Below, piece after piece: positions 16,421 through 24,533 of a stretch of 64,000 bases of DNA. Numbering within the stretch: the first letter of the stretch is position 1; each line of letters starts with the position of its first letter. Under the pieces are notes generated by a model, which saw only the letters and a program-made list of their open reading frames with translations, had not been told where the DNA came from and made no database searches. The DNA is from Chloroflexi bacterium 54-19 (GTDB lineage Bacteria > Chloroflexota > Chloroflexia > Chloroheliales > Chloroheliaceae): NCBI GenBank assembly GCA_001898225.1, contig MKTJ01000040.1, forward strand, positions 1-64,000. The letters run 5' to 3'. A program made the position numbers and the translations under genes.

Positions 16421-18934
16421 ATGACGACTTTATTCGACAATAATATCCAATCGGAAGAATTTGCACTCATCTTGCAGCGGGCCTACGCCGCCTACGGCCT
16501 TTCGGTCGTAACGGAGCGGGCCCTGCCGGACGCGCGGGACGGCCTCAAACCGGTCCAGCGGCGTATTCTCTACGGCATGTTGACCCGGCGCTTTTTATCA
16601 ACCCGCTCGACCGTGAAATCGGCGGAAATTGTCGGTAGCATCCTGGGCGATTACCACCCGCACGGTGACGCCTCGGTCTATGACGCGATGGTCCGCATGG
16701 CCCAGGACTTTACCATGCGCTATCCCCTGATTGAGGGGCAGGGCAATTTTGGCTCGATTGATGGCGACCCCCCGGCGGCCTACCGTTACACCGAGGCTCG
16801 TCTCTCGCCCCTGGCCGAAGCCCTGATGGCCGACATTGATAAAGAGACGGTGTCGCTCCGCCCGACCTACAAGCAAGACCCTCGCGTCCTTGAGGCCGAT
16901 TACATGCCGGGCCGGATTCCGCCCGTGGTCAACCCTTCGAGCGGTATCGCGGTCGGCCTTTCGACCAACATCCTGCCCCACAACCTGACCGAAGTGGTGC
17001 GGGCCTGTATCGCACTTCTGGATAAGCCGAGTATGAGCGTCGAGCAGTTGATGACCTATATTAAGGGGCCGGACTTTAGCAGCGGCGGCACCGTGATGGG
17101 GCAGGACGGTATCCGCGATTACCTGACGAGCGGCAAGGGCCGGATTGTGGTCCGGGGCGATGTGCGATTGGAAGAAAATCCCCGCACCCGCCAGCGGTCC
17201 CTGATAGTGGTGGCAATTCCACCCATCGGTAAGGACCGGGTCAAGGCTTCGATTGTGAAAGCTATCAACGACCGCAAACTGGAGGGGCTGGTCCCGGATG
17301 TACGCGACGAAAGCGATACCGAAAAGGGTACCCGGATTGTCCTCGAGCTGAAAAAGGAGGCCAAACCGACCCAGGTCTTGCAGCAGTTGTACGCCGATAC
17401 CGACCTCCAAATCGCGATAACGGCCCAGATGGTCTACCTGTTTGGTGAGCCGATGGAAGCGGCCCGCCAGCCTAAACAGGTCGGGATGTTGGAACTCCTT
17501 AATTTCTGGAACAACCACCAGCAGGACGTTTTGCGCCGCCGCAGCCAGTACGAACTGACCCGCGCCAGAGAGCGATTGCATATTGTCGAGGGCCTGATTA
17601 TCGGCAGCTTGCACGCCCAGCAGATTGTCAAAATCTTCCAGGAAGCCGCTGACCGGGACGAGGCCAGGACCAAAATCCAGGCCAAATACAAGTTGAGCGA
17701 GAAGCAGGTCGGGGTTATCGCCGATATGACCCTATCCCAGGTGACCCGCCTGGACGCGGGCAAATACAACGCCGAGAAAGAGGAGTTAGCCACCCGGATT
17801 ACCGAACTTGAGGAACTCCTGGCCGACCCGCAACGGCTGGTGGCTTTGCTCAAACGCGAGATGAATGACCTCATGAAGCGCTTCGGTGACGAGCGCCGGA
17901 CCCTGATTGACGCTGAAGGTTCCGCGCATACCGAGGTCGCGGAAATCGCCAACATCGTCACGCACAAAGAAGTCCTGGTTGTCTTTAGCCGGGATGCTGC
18001 TATCAAGGCGTTACCAGCCGACGCCTTTAGCAAGAGCAAAAAAGATAAGTCGGCTGGTGGCGTCCTCCTGACTCTACCGAGCGGTTACGACCAGTTTGGC
18101 GCAACCCCCTTGAAGCGGAGTACACAGGACCAGTTGCTTTTCATCACCGACCAGGGCCGGGCCTTCGCCCTCCCGGTGAATGCGGTCCCCGAAACAACTA
18201 AGGCGGGTAAAGGTGAAAGTTTGCGCGGTCTGTTGCAACTCGCCGCCAAGGAGCAAATTGTGTCGATGCTCGGTTTCTCGGACTTCGAGGATAACTATTA
18301 CGTGGTCGAGTTTACCCGCCAGGGCAAGGTGAAAAAGGCCCCGCTTTCGGAGTATCGCCTGGCCGGGCCGGACGGTATCCCTGACTTCAAGCTAGGTGAC
18401 GGTGACGCGGTGGTGACAGCCCTGCTGGTGCCGACCCCGGTCAACGCCGATGGCGAAGTTCTCGAACCGGGCGAATATATCGTCACAACCAACAAAGGCC
18501 AGGCTCTGCGTTTCTCGGACGAGGATGTGCGGGCCCAGCAAGGGCGGGTAGGCCAGGGGGTCCAGGCCATGAATGTCGGGGAAGGGCAAATCGTGAGCGC
18601 ATCGTACCTGCCTGCCGGACAGGGGGAAGGCCGGTTCTTGCTGGTGTTGACCGCCACCGGGTTCGGGAAAAAAGTGCCGCTGGAGCAGTATCCCACCAAA
18701 GGCCGGGCGACCGCCGGAGTGGTCACGATTGAACTGGCCCAGGACGACCGGGTAGCCCAGGCTATCGTGGTCGAGCCAAAAGCGAACGTGGCGGTCCTTT
18801 CGGCCAAAGGGCAGTCGGCGGGATTATCGGTGGCGGCCCTGACGAGCGCGGCCCGGCCCAAACCCGGTGCAGCGTTGGTCTCGATTTACAAGCCGGGTGA
18901 TTTCGTGAAAGCAGTCTTCCCGGTCGAGTTGTAA
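16421..18934 (+). CDS. parC: Type IIA DNA topoisomerase subunit A (ParC/GyrA)
   Basis: 837 residues; the cleavage/religation subunit. The winged-helix breakage domain shows [19 protein letters not shown], the quinolone-pocket segment [20 protein letters not shown] and the catalytic tyrosine in [12 protein letters not shown] tower, coiled-coil and exit gate follow (to about residue 505). The C-terminal part (about 515-837) shows repeated beta-pinwheel blades (for example [47 protein letters not shown]). No GyrA box (QRRGG[RK]G) is visible, so wrapping and negative supercoiling are doubtful; ParC-like. It is the last gene of the operon and ends before a strong terminator. ATG follows AAGTAAGG. 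Confidence 0.87.
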   Translation: MTTLFDNNIQSEEFALILQRAYAAYGLSVVTERALPDARDGLKPVQRRILYGMLTRRFLSTRSTVKSAEIVGSILGDYHPHGDASVYDAMVRMAQDFTMRYPLIEGQGNFGSIDGDPPAAYRYTEARLSPLAEALMADIDKETVSLRPTYKQDPRVLEADYMPGRIPPVVNPSSGIAVGLSTNILPHNLTEVVRACIALLDKPSMSVEQLMTYIKGPDFSSGGTVMGQDGIRDYLTSGKGRIVVRGDVRLEENPRTRQRSLIVVAIPPIGKDRVKASIVKAINDRKLEGLVPDVRDESDTEKGTRIVLELKKEAKPTQVLQQLYADTDLQIAITAQMVYLFGEPMEAARQPKQVGMLELLNFWNNHQQDVLRRRSQYELTRARERLHIVEGLIIGSLHAQQIVKIFQEAADRDEARTKIQAKYKLSEKQVGVIADMTLSQVTRLDAGKYNAEKEELATRITELEELLADPQRLVALLKREMNDLMKRFGDERRTLIDAEGSAHTEVAEIANIVTHKEVLVVFSRDAAIKALPADAFSKSKKDKSAGGVLLTLPSGYDQFGATPLKRSTQDQLLFITDQGRAFALPVNAVPETTKAGKGESLRGLLQLAAKEQIVSMLGFSDFEDNYYVVEFTRQGKVKKAPLSEYRLAGPDGIPDFKLGDGDAVVTALLVPTPVNADGEVLEPGEYIVTTNKGQALRFSDEDVRAQQGRVGQGVQAMNVGEGQIVSASYLPAGQGEGRFLLVLTATGFGKKVPLEQYPTKGRATAGVVTIELAQDDRVAQAIVVEPKANVAVLSAKGQSAGLSVAALTSAARPKPGAALVSIYKPGDFVKAVFPVEL

Positions 18935-18951
18935 AAACTTAGGGAAAATAA

Positions 18952-19002
18952 AAACCCCTCCTGGCAAATGGTCTTTTATGGACGAGTTGTCAGGAGGGGT
19001 TT
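18952..19002. terminator. Bidirectional terminator between topoisomerase A and the 706-aa gene
   Basis: Perfect 12-bp stem AAACCCCTCCTG (18952-18963) with its complement (18991-19002) around a 27-nt loop, A-rich before and TTTATTTT after. Confidence 0.8.
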
Positions 19003-19021
19003 ATTTTGGAAAGCTCTTCTA

Positions 19022-21142
19022 TTACAGATTGCTGTAAAATACTTTTTCCATAGCTTTGTGGTCGTGCAGATTGGGCATGATTGGGGTAATCACCTGGATT
19101 AACTGTTCGAGTTTAGCGCTTTCCTTGAGCATTATTCGTAGCCCGTTTCTTACTGACTGAATATCGGCTATCTCGGCTACTTGTTCCTGTTTACCCCCTA
19201 GTTTCGTAACCAGTTCCTGTCCCAGCCACAACTTATCACTAACCGCCCGTAAGAACCGGGTGTTGTAGGTTTGCAGATTATTAATGCTGCCGCCGTGTAG
19301 CCCTAACATAGCCTCATAAAGAGTGTTAGCCGAAAAGCTCTCCGGCGTTTGAGGCCAGTTCCAGTTGGCTATAAAAGCCTGTAAGACCGGGGTTTGCTTC
19401 GCTAATGAGTCAACCAATTCCACCATACTTTGCCGTATTTGGCTGCCTTCTTCGGCGGCATAATTATCAAGATTTATCCAGAAGGCCAGGGTCGGAGCCA
19501 TTATTATATCGGCGGCTTTTTCGACCTCTGTTAAAGGATACGAGTTGCGGTTGAAAGCAAAGCCACTGGTATTATGGTCAATTCTCCAATGCCGGGTTTG
19601 ATTTTCCTGGGGAATAACCTGGTGACCTGCCAGGGTTTCACCCCTTTTAAGCGTTCCCATGATTTTCTGCCAGGTCTTTCCCTGCGACACCTGGTCCGGG
19701 GCAAGCTTAGTTACCGTGTGTTTGGAGTCGACTTTGGCCTGGCTATACAGTTCGTAATAACTATTTTGAGGTGGATTGGTAAATTGATGCCAGCTTTCGA
19801 TGGCCCTGGCAATAATTTCGGTATCAGTTTTGGAAAGTTGCCCAAAAGTTACCAGGGCATAAAGTTTATTCGCCCCTTCCAGGGCTTTTGCTACGCTGAG
19901 CAGATAGGAATTGGTTTTGAGTCCCTCATCAAAAATTTTGGGGCTGGTTTTTACCGATATTTCAAACGTTCTAGAAGTCTGGCCTCTATCACGGTTAGCG
20001 GTTGGCTCAATCCCGAAATGGAGTTGGCCTTTCCCTTCTTTCAAAGTCTTACCGAAAAGATTAATTACAATATTTTGAGTGAACTGGGCTTTGATAGACC
20101 GAATCATGTTGATACCGCCGAGAAAGCCGGTTTCGCTATCCGGTAGTAAACCGCCCGGCAGTTCAAAATCCGGCAATCGTAGTTCGTAGCCTTTGACCCC
20201 TTCGCTAATCTCAAAAGGGGTTAACGCGAAGTCCTGGATAGAGCGGGGTTTATTTAAATTACTTTCGAAATTACTTTCAAGGAGAGTAATTTGCACTTTA
20301 TCCAGTTCCACCAGGCCCTGGTCAATGGCGCTGCCCCAGGAAACTACCCGCAACCCTTTTCCCGGACCACCGCTGTTTAAAAAGTAGGCGTTTATGGTTA
20401 CCGGCGTTCCGGTGAAAAAATCACCTGGGTTGGAATAACCGGAAACCTGAAATTTAGGCAACCCTTCGGTCTTAGTTGCCAGCGGTGATACTTTACGTTT
20501 GGCCCGGAATCTTAACCGGGTGAATCCGGCAGGTTCCCCGGAGTATTGGAAGTGTCCTTCAAGATACCGGAACCCAAAGCTGGCATATTCGCCCATACCA
20601 AGTAGCTTAATTGTTTCCCTTTGAATATCTTCGGCAAAAATTGGCCTTTTATTCCAGACTTTTCGTAAATCAGCAGGGCTCTTTTCGGTTACTAAAAACT
20701 CCTGCCACAATTCAGGGTTGCCCTTTAACTTCGCCTTTTCGGCCCGGCTCAAAGTTTCTTCCTCGCCGTAGCCTGGTTCGCTGGAGTAATAGTCAATTCT
20801 TTCGCCCAGCCTGAAAAGACCCATTTCGGTTACATCACTATCGGCGACAAGGTTAGAGACGGTCGGAAACCCGGTAGCTTTGGAAAGATAGCTTGCGAAA
20901 TCGGTCACTTTGGGTTCAAATTCATCGCTAAACTCGTCATAAACCCCGATCCAGGGTTCGGGCCTGTCTGGACCGATAATTACTGTTCTTTGTAATTCTG
21001 GCTCGACCTCTTCATCTACGCCCACTTCCTCAAAGGAGGCGCTAAAAATCCACTGGCGGACCGCTTCAATGACGGCTTCACGTTTATTCTTGCCTTCTTC
21101 CGGCGGGGTGAATACCTGGACGTTAGTAAACGAGGTTCCCAT
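19022..21142 (-). CDS. Large protein of unknown function (706 aa)
   Basis: No signal peptide or membrane span. The N-terminal part (about 1-190) has a pattern, GPDRPEPWIGVYDEFSDEFEP and then LVADSDVTEMGLFRLGERIDYYSSEPGYGEEE, that recalls uncharacterised proteins in several phyla with the PWI-VYD and DSDV motifs. The middle (about 220-410) looks like a beta-rich domain (LRFRAKRKVSPLATKTEG and several repeated strand stretches), and the C-terminal 300 residues are helical. The start was set at the internal Met (21142), not the longer frame, because AGGAGA precedes it at 7 nt. Lower GC than neighbours. I do not recognise a function. It is downstream of the EF-G2 gene on the same strand but separated by a terminator. 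Confidence 0.7.
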   Translation of the reverse strand: MGTSFTNVQVFTPPEEGKNKREAVIEAVRQWIFSASFEEVGVDEEVEPELQRTVIIGPDRPEPWIGVYDEFSDEFEPKVTDFASYLSKATGFPTVSNLVADSDVTEMGLFRLGERIDYYSSEPGYGEEETLSRAEKAKLKGNPELWQEFLVTEKSPADLRKVWNKRPIFAEDIQRETIKLLGMGEYASFGFRYLEGHFQYSGEPAGFTRLRFRAKRKVSPLATKTEGLPKFQVSGYSNPGDFFTGTPVTINAYFLNSGGPGKGLRVVSWGSAIDQGLVELDKVQITLLESNFESNLNKPRSIQDFALTPFEISEGVKGYELRLPDFELPGGLLPDSETGFLGGINMIRSIKAQFTQNIVINLFGKTLKEGKGQLHFGIEPTANRDRGQTSRTFEISVKTSPKIFDEGLKTNSYLLSVAKALEGANKLYALVTFGQLSKTDTEIIARAIESWHQFTNPPQNSYYELYSQAKVDSKHTVTKLAPDQVSQGKTWQKIMGTLKRGETLAGHQVIPQENQTRHWRIDHNTSGFAFNRNSYPLTEVEKAADIIMAPTLAFWINLDNYAAEEGSQIRQSMVELVDSLAKQTPVLQAFIANWNWPQTPESFSANTLYEAMLGLHGGSINNLQTYNTRFLRAVSDKLWLGQELVTKLGGKQEQVAEIADIQSVRNGLRIMLKESAKLEQLIQVITPIMPNLHDHKAMEKVFYSNL

Positions 21143-21258
21143 AGATATTTCTCCTGGTCTGGTAAAAAGCACAGTTCCGGCGTATAGATACTATATTGTA
21201 AATATTTGAAAATCAACTAAAAGAGCCACGATTTCTGACAACTAATTACAGGTTTTGC

Positions 21259-21302
21259 CAAAATAAAAGGCCGAGGGCTTTCGCTCCCGGCCTATTTTAT
21301 TC
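21259..21302 (-). terminator. Terminator of the EF-G2 gene
   Basis: A long imperfect hairpin (AAATAGGCCGGGAGC paired with GCCCTCGGCCTTTTATTT on the minus strand) with a GAAA-like loop and a T-rich end, directly after the stop at 21317. Confidence 0.75.
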
Positions 21303-21316
21303 TTACCAGAAATTAG

Positions 21317-23389
21317 TTAGTGGGCGTGAGCCAGCTCTAATTCCTTCTTGTGTTCCGAGATAATCTGGTCGGCGATGTTGTTCGGGCAGACCTCGTAGTG
21401 GGAAATGTCCATAGAGAAGATTCCCCGGCCCTGGGTCATGCTTCGAAGGTCGGTCGCGTAGCGCTGCACCTCGGCCAGCGGGGCCTGGGCCTCTATCACC
21501 GTGAACCCGTTGCCAACCTGGTCCATTCCCAGCACGCGGCCCCGGCGGGCGCTGGTCAGGTCGCCCATCACGTCGCCCACGAAGCTGTCCGGCACCGTCA
21601 CTTTCAGATCGGCAATCGGTTCGAGCAAGGCCGGTTTCGCTTCCAGCGCGCCTTTTTTGAAGGCTTGCTGGGCCGCAATTTTGAAGGCCATTTCCGAACT
21701 ATCCACCGGGTGATAACTGCCATCAAACAGGTTTACCTTGACGTTTGTCACCGGGAACCCGGCCAGCGGACCCTCACCGAGAATCTCGCGGATACCCTTT
21801 TCAACCGCCGGGATATAGTTGCGCGGTACGTTCCCGCCTACGACCGTTTCGGTAAACTCGAAATCGTCCGCGTCGTTGTGGGTGACCTCGATATGGACAT
21901 GGCCGTACTGGCCGTGACCGCCGGTCTGCTTCTTGTGTTTGTACTCGGCCTTGCTGCTGCCCATAATCGTTTCGCGGTAAGGCACTTTGGGAAGCTCGAT
22001 GGTTACATCTACCCCGAACTTGCGGTGCAACTTCTCGGCAGCGACCTGGACATGGCTTTCACCCATGCCGCTCATAATCGTCTCGCCGGTCCCCGCTTCT
22101 CGCTCGACCTTGATCGTCGGGTCTTCTTCCACCAGGCGGTTGAGAGCCGTCCCCATTTTTTCCAGGTCGGCCTTGCTCTTGGCTTTCACAGCGGCCCGGA
22201 ATAGCGGTGACGGGAAATCAATTCCCTTCAACTTCAAACCGCTATCGGCATCCGCGATAGTATCGCCCGTCTGGGTTACCTGTAACTTGGCGACCGCCCC
22301 AATATCTCCGGCCTCAATCTGGCTGACCGGCAGTTGTTCTTTACCGCGCAGGTTATAAAGCTGGCCGATGCGTTCGGAAGCGCTCTTGGTAGTGTTGTAG
22401 ATAGAGCCGTCTCCGTGGAGTGTCCCGCTAAAGACCTTGAAATAGGTCAGTTTCCCCACATAAGGGTCAGCGGCGGTCTTGAAGACCAGGGCGGTCAGCG
22501 GGCCGTTAGCGTCGGGTTTGACGCCTTCTTCGGGTTGGGCCTGGAGCGGGCTGGGAGCGCCTATAACCAGCATATCCATCAGTTGAGTTACCCCGATGTT
22601 TAGGGTCGCGCTGCCACACAATACCGGGAAAATTGAGTCGTTGCAAATAGCCTTGCCGAGGGTCGCCAGCAGTTCTTCGGCGCTAATATCGGTGTCGCCG
22701 TCCAGGTAGCGCATCATCAGGTCGTCATCACCTTCGACAATGCGTTCGACCAGTTTTTCGCGGGCGGTTGCGGCTTCGGCGGCCAGGTCAGCCGGGATGT
22801 CCGTTTCGTCAAATTTGCCGTCCCGGTTGTTGGAATAGATATAGGCTTTCTGGTGAATGAGGTCCACCAGGCCCTTAAAACCGCTTTCTTTGCCGATAGG
22901 AAGTTGGAGTGGCACCACGTTCGCGCCAAAAGCGGCCTGGGCTGCTTCCAGGGCCGCCTGGAAATTGGCGTTCTCACGGTCCAGCTTGTTGATGAAGATA
23001 AAGCGGGGGATGTTGCGTTGTTGGGCATAGTGCCAGACCTGGTCCGTGCCTACCTCCACGCCACCGGTAGCGTCAATCAAAACCAGGGCGCTATCGGCAA
23101 TCCGCATGGCGGCTTTGGTCTCGCCGATGAAGTCAGCGTAACCGGGCGCGTCAATGACGTTAATCTTCACGTCTCGCCACTCGCACGGCGCAACAGAGGT
23201 ATTTACGCTGATATGCCGTTTGACCTCGTCCGGGTCAAAGTCCGACACCGTATTTCCCTCGTCCACCCGGCCCAGACGGTTAATGGCCTTGCTGGCGAAC
23301 AGCATCGCTTCGGTTAAAGAAGTCTTGCCTGCTCCGCCGTGCGAAAATAAGCCTACGTTCCGAATCTGTTCCGTTCTATAGCTTCTCAT
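21317..23389 (-). CDS. fusA: Elongation factor G-like GTPase (EF-G2 class)
   Basis: 690 residues, a ribosomal translocase-type GTPase with five domains. The GTPase G1 reads SHGGAGKTS (EF-G usually AHIDAGKTT), G3 reads DAPGYADF (usually DTPGHVDF) and G4 reads NKLDREN. These variants, with RNVGLFSHGG at the start, are typical of the second EF-G paralogue (FusA2/EF-G2) of actinobacteria, Chloroflexi and others, whose translocation activity is doubtful. Domains III-V are intact (KVPYRETI, GQYGHVHIEV, SSEMAFKIAAQQAFKKGAL). The start is chosen at 23389 because GGAGGAGGT precedes it; the longer frame adds 16 unrelated residues. It is not next to rpsL, rpsG or tuf, so it is unlikely to be the housekeeping EF-G. 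Confidence 0.85.
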   Translation of the reverse strand: MRSYRTEQIRNVGLFSHGGAGKTSLTEAMLFASKAINRLGRVDEGNTVSDFDPDEVKRHISVNTSVAPCEWRDVKINVIDAPGYADFIGETKAAMRIADSALVLIDATGGVEVGTDQVWHYAQQRNIPRFIFINKLDRENANFQAALEAAQAAFGANVVPLQLPIGKESGFKGLVDLIHQKAYIYSNNRDGKFDETDIPADLAAEAATAREKLVERIVEGDDDLMMRYLDGDTDISAEELLATLGKAICNDSIFPVLCGSATLNIGVTQLMDMLVIGAPSPLQAQPEEGVKPDANGPLTALVFKTAADPYVGKLTYFKVFSGTLHGDGSIYNTTKSASERIGQLYNLRGKEQLPVSQIEAGDIGAVAKLQVTQTGDTIADADSGLKLKGIDFPSPLFRAAVKAKSKADLEKMGTALNRLVEEDPTIKVEREAGTGETIMSGMGESHVQVAAEKLHRKFGVDVTIELPKVPYRETIMGSSKAEYKHKKQTGGHGQYGHVHIEVTHNDADDFEFTETVVGGNVPRNYIPAVEKGIREILGEGPLAGFPVTNVKVNLFDGSYHPVDSSEMAFKIAAQQAFKKGALEAKPALLEPIADLKVTVPDSFVGDVMGDLTSARRGRVLGMDQVGNGFTVIEAQAPLAEVQRYATDLRSMTQGRGIFSMDISHYEVCPNNIADQIISEHKKELELAHAH

Positions 23390-23748
23390 AAGAGTAACCT
23401 CCTCCCCGGTACGACCGTGTACCGGCTCGAATAGCATATTGAATTGTTAAAAGAGGTAGCCTCTACGGGGACGGCGGAGGAAGGCAACCCGGTTTTTCTC
23501 ACCTGGAATGCTCGTTTGCCGCACCAGCGCGGAGACACAACAATAATAAGACTACTTTTAGGGGCAAAAGCGGTAGTTATGAAGGTTTTTAACGCTTGAA
23601 GTATCTTTAATTATAATACGGTTTTTGGAGATTACAAGCTAAAATCTGGTTAAAATTACTCCGGTTAGCTTCCCGAAAATGACTGATGGCCGGGGTTGGG
23701 TTCCCGGCCATCACGCGAACTCTATTAAATTGTAATTTGGAGAACTGG
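23390..23748. other. Intergenic region upstream of EF-G2, with a hairpin
   Basis: 359 bp. The left end holds the strong GGAGGAGGT ribosome site of EF-G2. The right end contains a 10-bp dyad (23685-23712) that may end the SAF-domain gene. No other gene is supported. Confidence 0.45.
23685..23712 (-). terminator. Hairpin after the SAF-domain gene, possible terminator
   Basis: GATGGCCGGG (23685-23694) pairs perfectly with CCCGGCCATC (23703-23712), loop of 8 nt, 37 nt past the stop. The T-run on the minus side is short (CATTTTC), so termination is uncertain. Confidence 0.45.
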
Positions 23749-24045
23749 CTAAGCCGCTCGCAGATTGTGATAGTGGACTCGCTCGCCACGCTGAATTGAG
23801 CGTGTAGCGACGCCAATTGTGACCCCATGTGTGATAACCGGCTGTCCTGCCATTAATGTTTGAATGGCGATTTTATAGCCAGCCGGAATATCTTCGGCGG
23901 CTATTTCAACCCAGCCTGTGCCAAGTGAAATGCTCTCTCCTGCCTTCACATCACTTAAAAGTATAGCCACATTGTCATCCCGATTCACCAGTACAGCTCT
24001 GGCGGGTGGCTTAATTTTATGCTCTCCTACATCCTGGTAGTTCAT
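23749..24045 (-). CDS. UxaA family SAF-domain protein (altronate-dehydratase small-subunit type)
   Basis: 98 residues, a single SAF domain like the N-terminal part or small subunit of altronate dehydratase and related UxaA hydrolyases. The family pattern is plain: an opening strand ARAVLVNRDDNVAILLSDVKAGE, then DIPAGYKIAIQTLMAGQPVITHG and VTIGVATRSIQRGERVHYHNL, the His-x-His-Asn-Leu ending. The large catalytic subunit that normally follows is not adjacent. It may act with a distant large subunit or bind a substrate alone. ATG follows AGGAG at 8 nt; a weak terminator follows. Confidence 0.8.
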   Translation of the reverse strand: MNYQDVGEHKIKPPARAVLVNRDDNVAILLSDVKAGESISLGTGWVEIAAEDIPAGYKIAIQTLMAGQPVITHGVTIGVATRSIQRGERVHYHNLRAA

Positions 24046-24533
24046 CTAAGGACTCCTGTTTGTTAACCCTGCATCAACGTTGAGTGCTTTGTATTATAGA
24101 ATTATTTTACTATACCAACCGGACGCTTTATGAAAAAGATTTCTAAAGTTATCTTTGGCCAGTATTTGTTAAAGAGGTGGTACGGTTCGCTCAATAACTC
24201 TGAAGCGGTCTTCTAAGCTATTCGTTTATAGGAAAAAAGTACTAAGCAGTCTAGAAAAATCGCTCGTTGTTGCTTATAGTTTAATCAAATGATTTGATTT
24301 TTGTCAAGAGAAAAAGAGGGTGATTCGTGTTACGATTCCGTTTCAATGAACAATTTTTATCGTTTCAAAGGTTTTCCACATAAAAATCTATGAATATCTT
24401 GAAAACCTTTTCAAAAATAGCAGTGGGTAGGTGGCTACCACGCAATTGACATCTTCCCGGTTGTCTGCTTATAATCGAGCGGAGCTAGACATAACAACCA
24501 AAACAATTACTGGGCGGTTTTGAGGGCGAATAA
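24046..24533. other. Intergenic region with the promoter of the surface-protein gene
   Basis: 488 bp, AT-rich between 24090 and 24420. It contains a consensus promoter at 24446-24475 just upstream of the FnIII-like protein. Nothing else of coding character is seen. Confidence 0.45.
24446..24475 (+). promoter_or_regulatory. Consensus sigma-70 promoter
   Basis: TTGACA (24446-24451), 18 nt, TATAAT (24470-24475). The start codon of the surface protein is about 60 nt downstream. Confidence 0.8.

Noticed and set aside
16598-17614. 338-codon minus-strand frame in the topoisomerase A gene
   Set aside because: Antisense shadow of a clear topoisomerase; His/Gly-rich composition is typical of antisense GC-rich frames.
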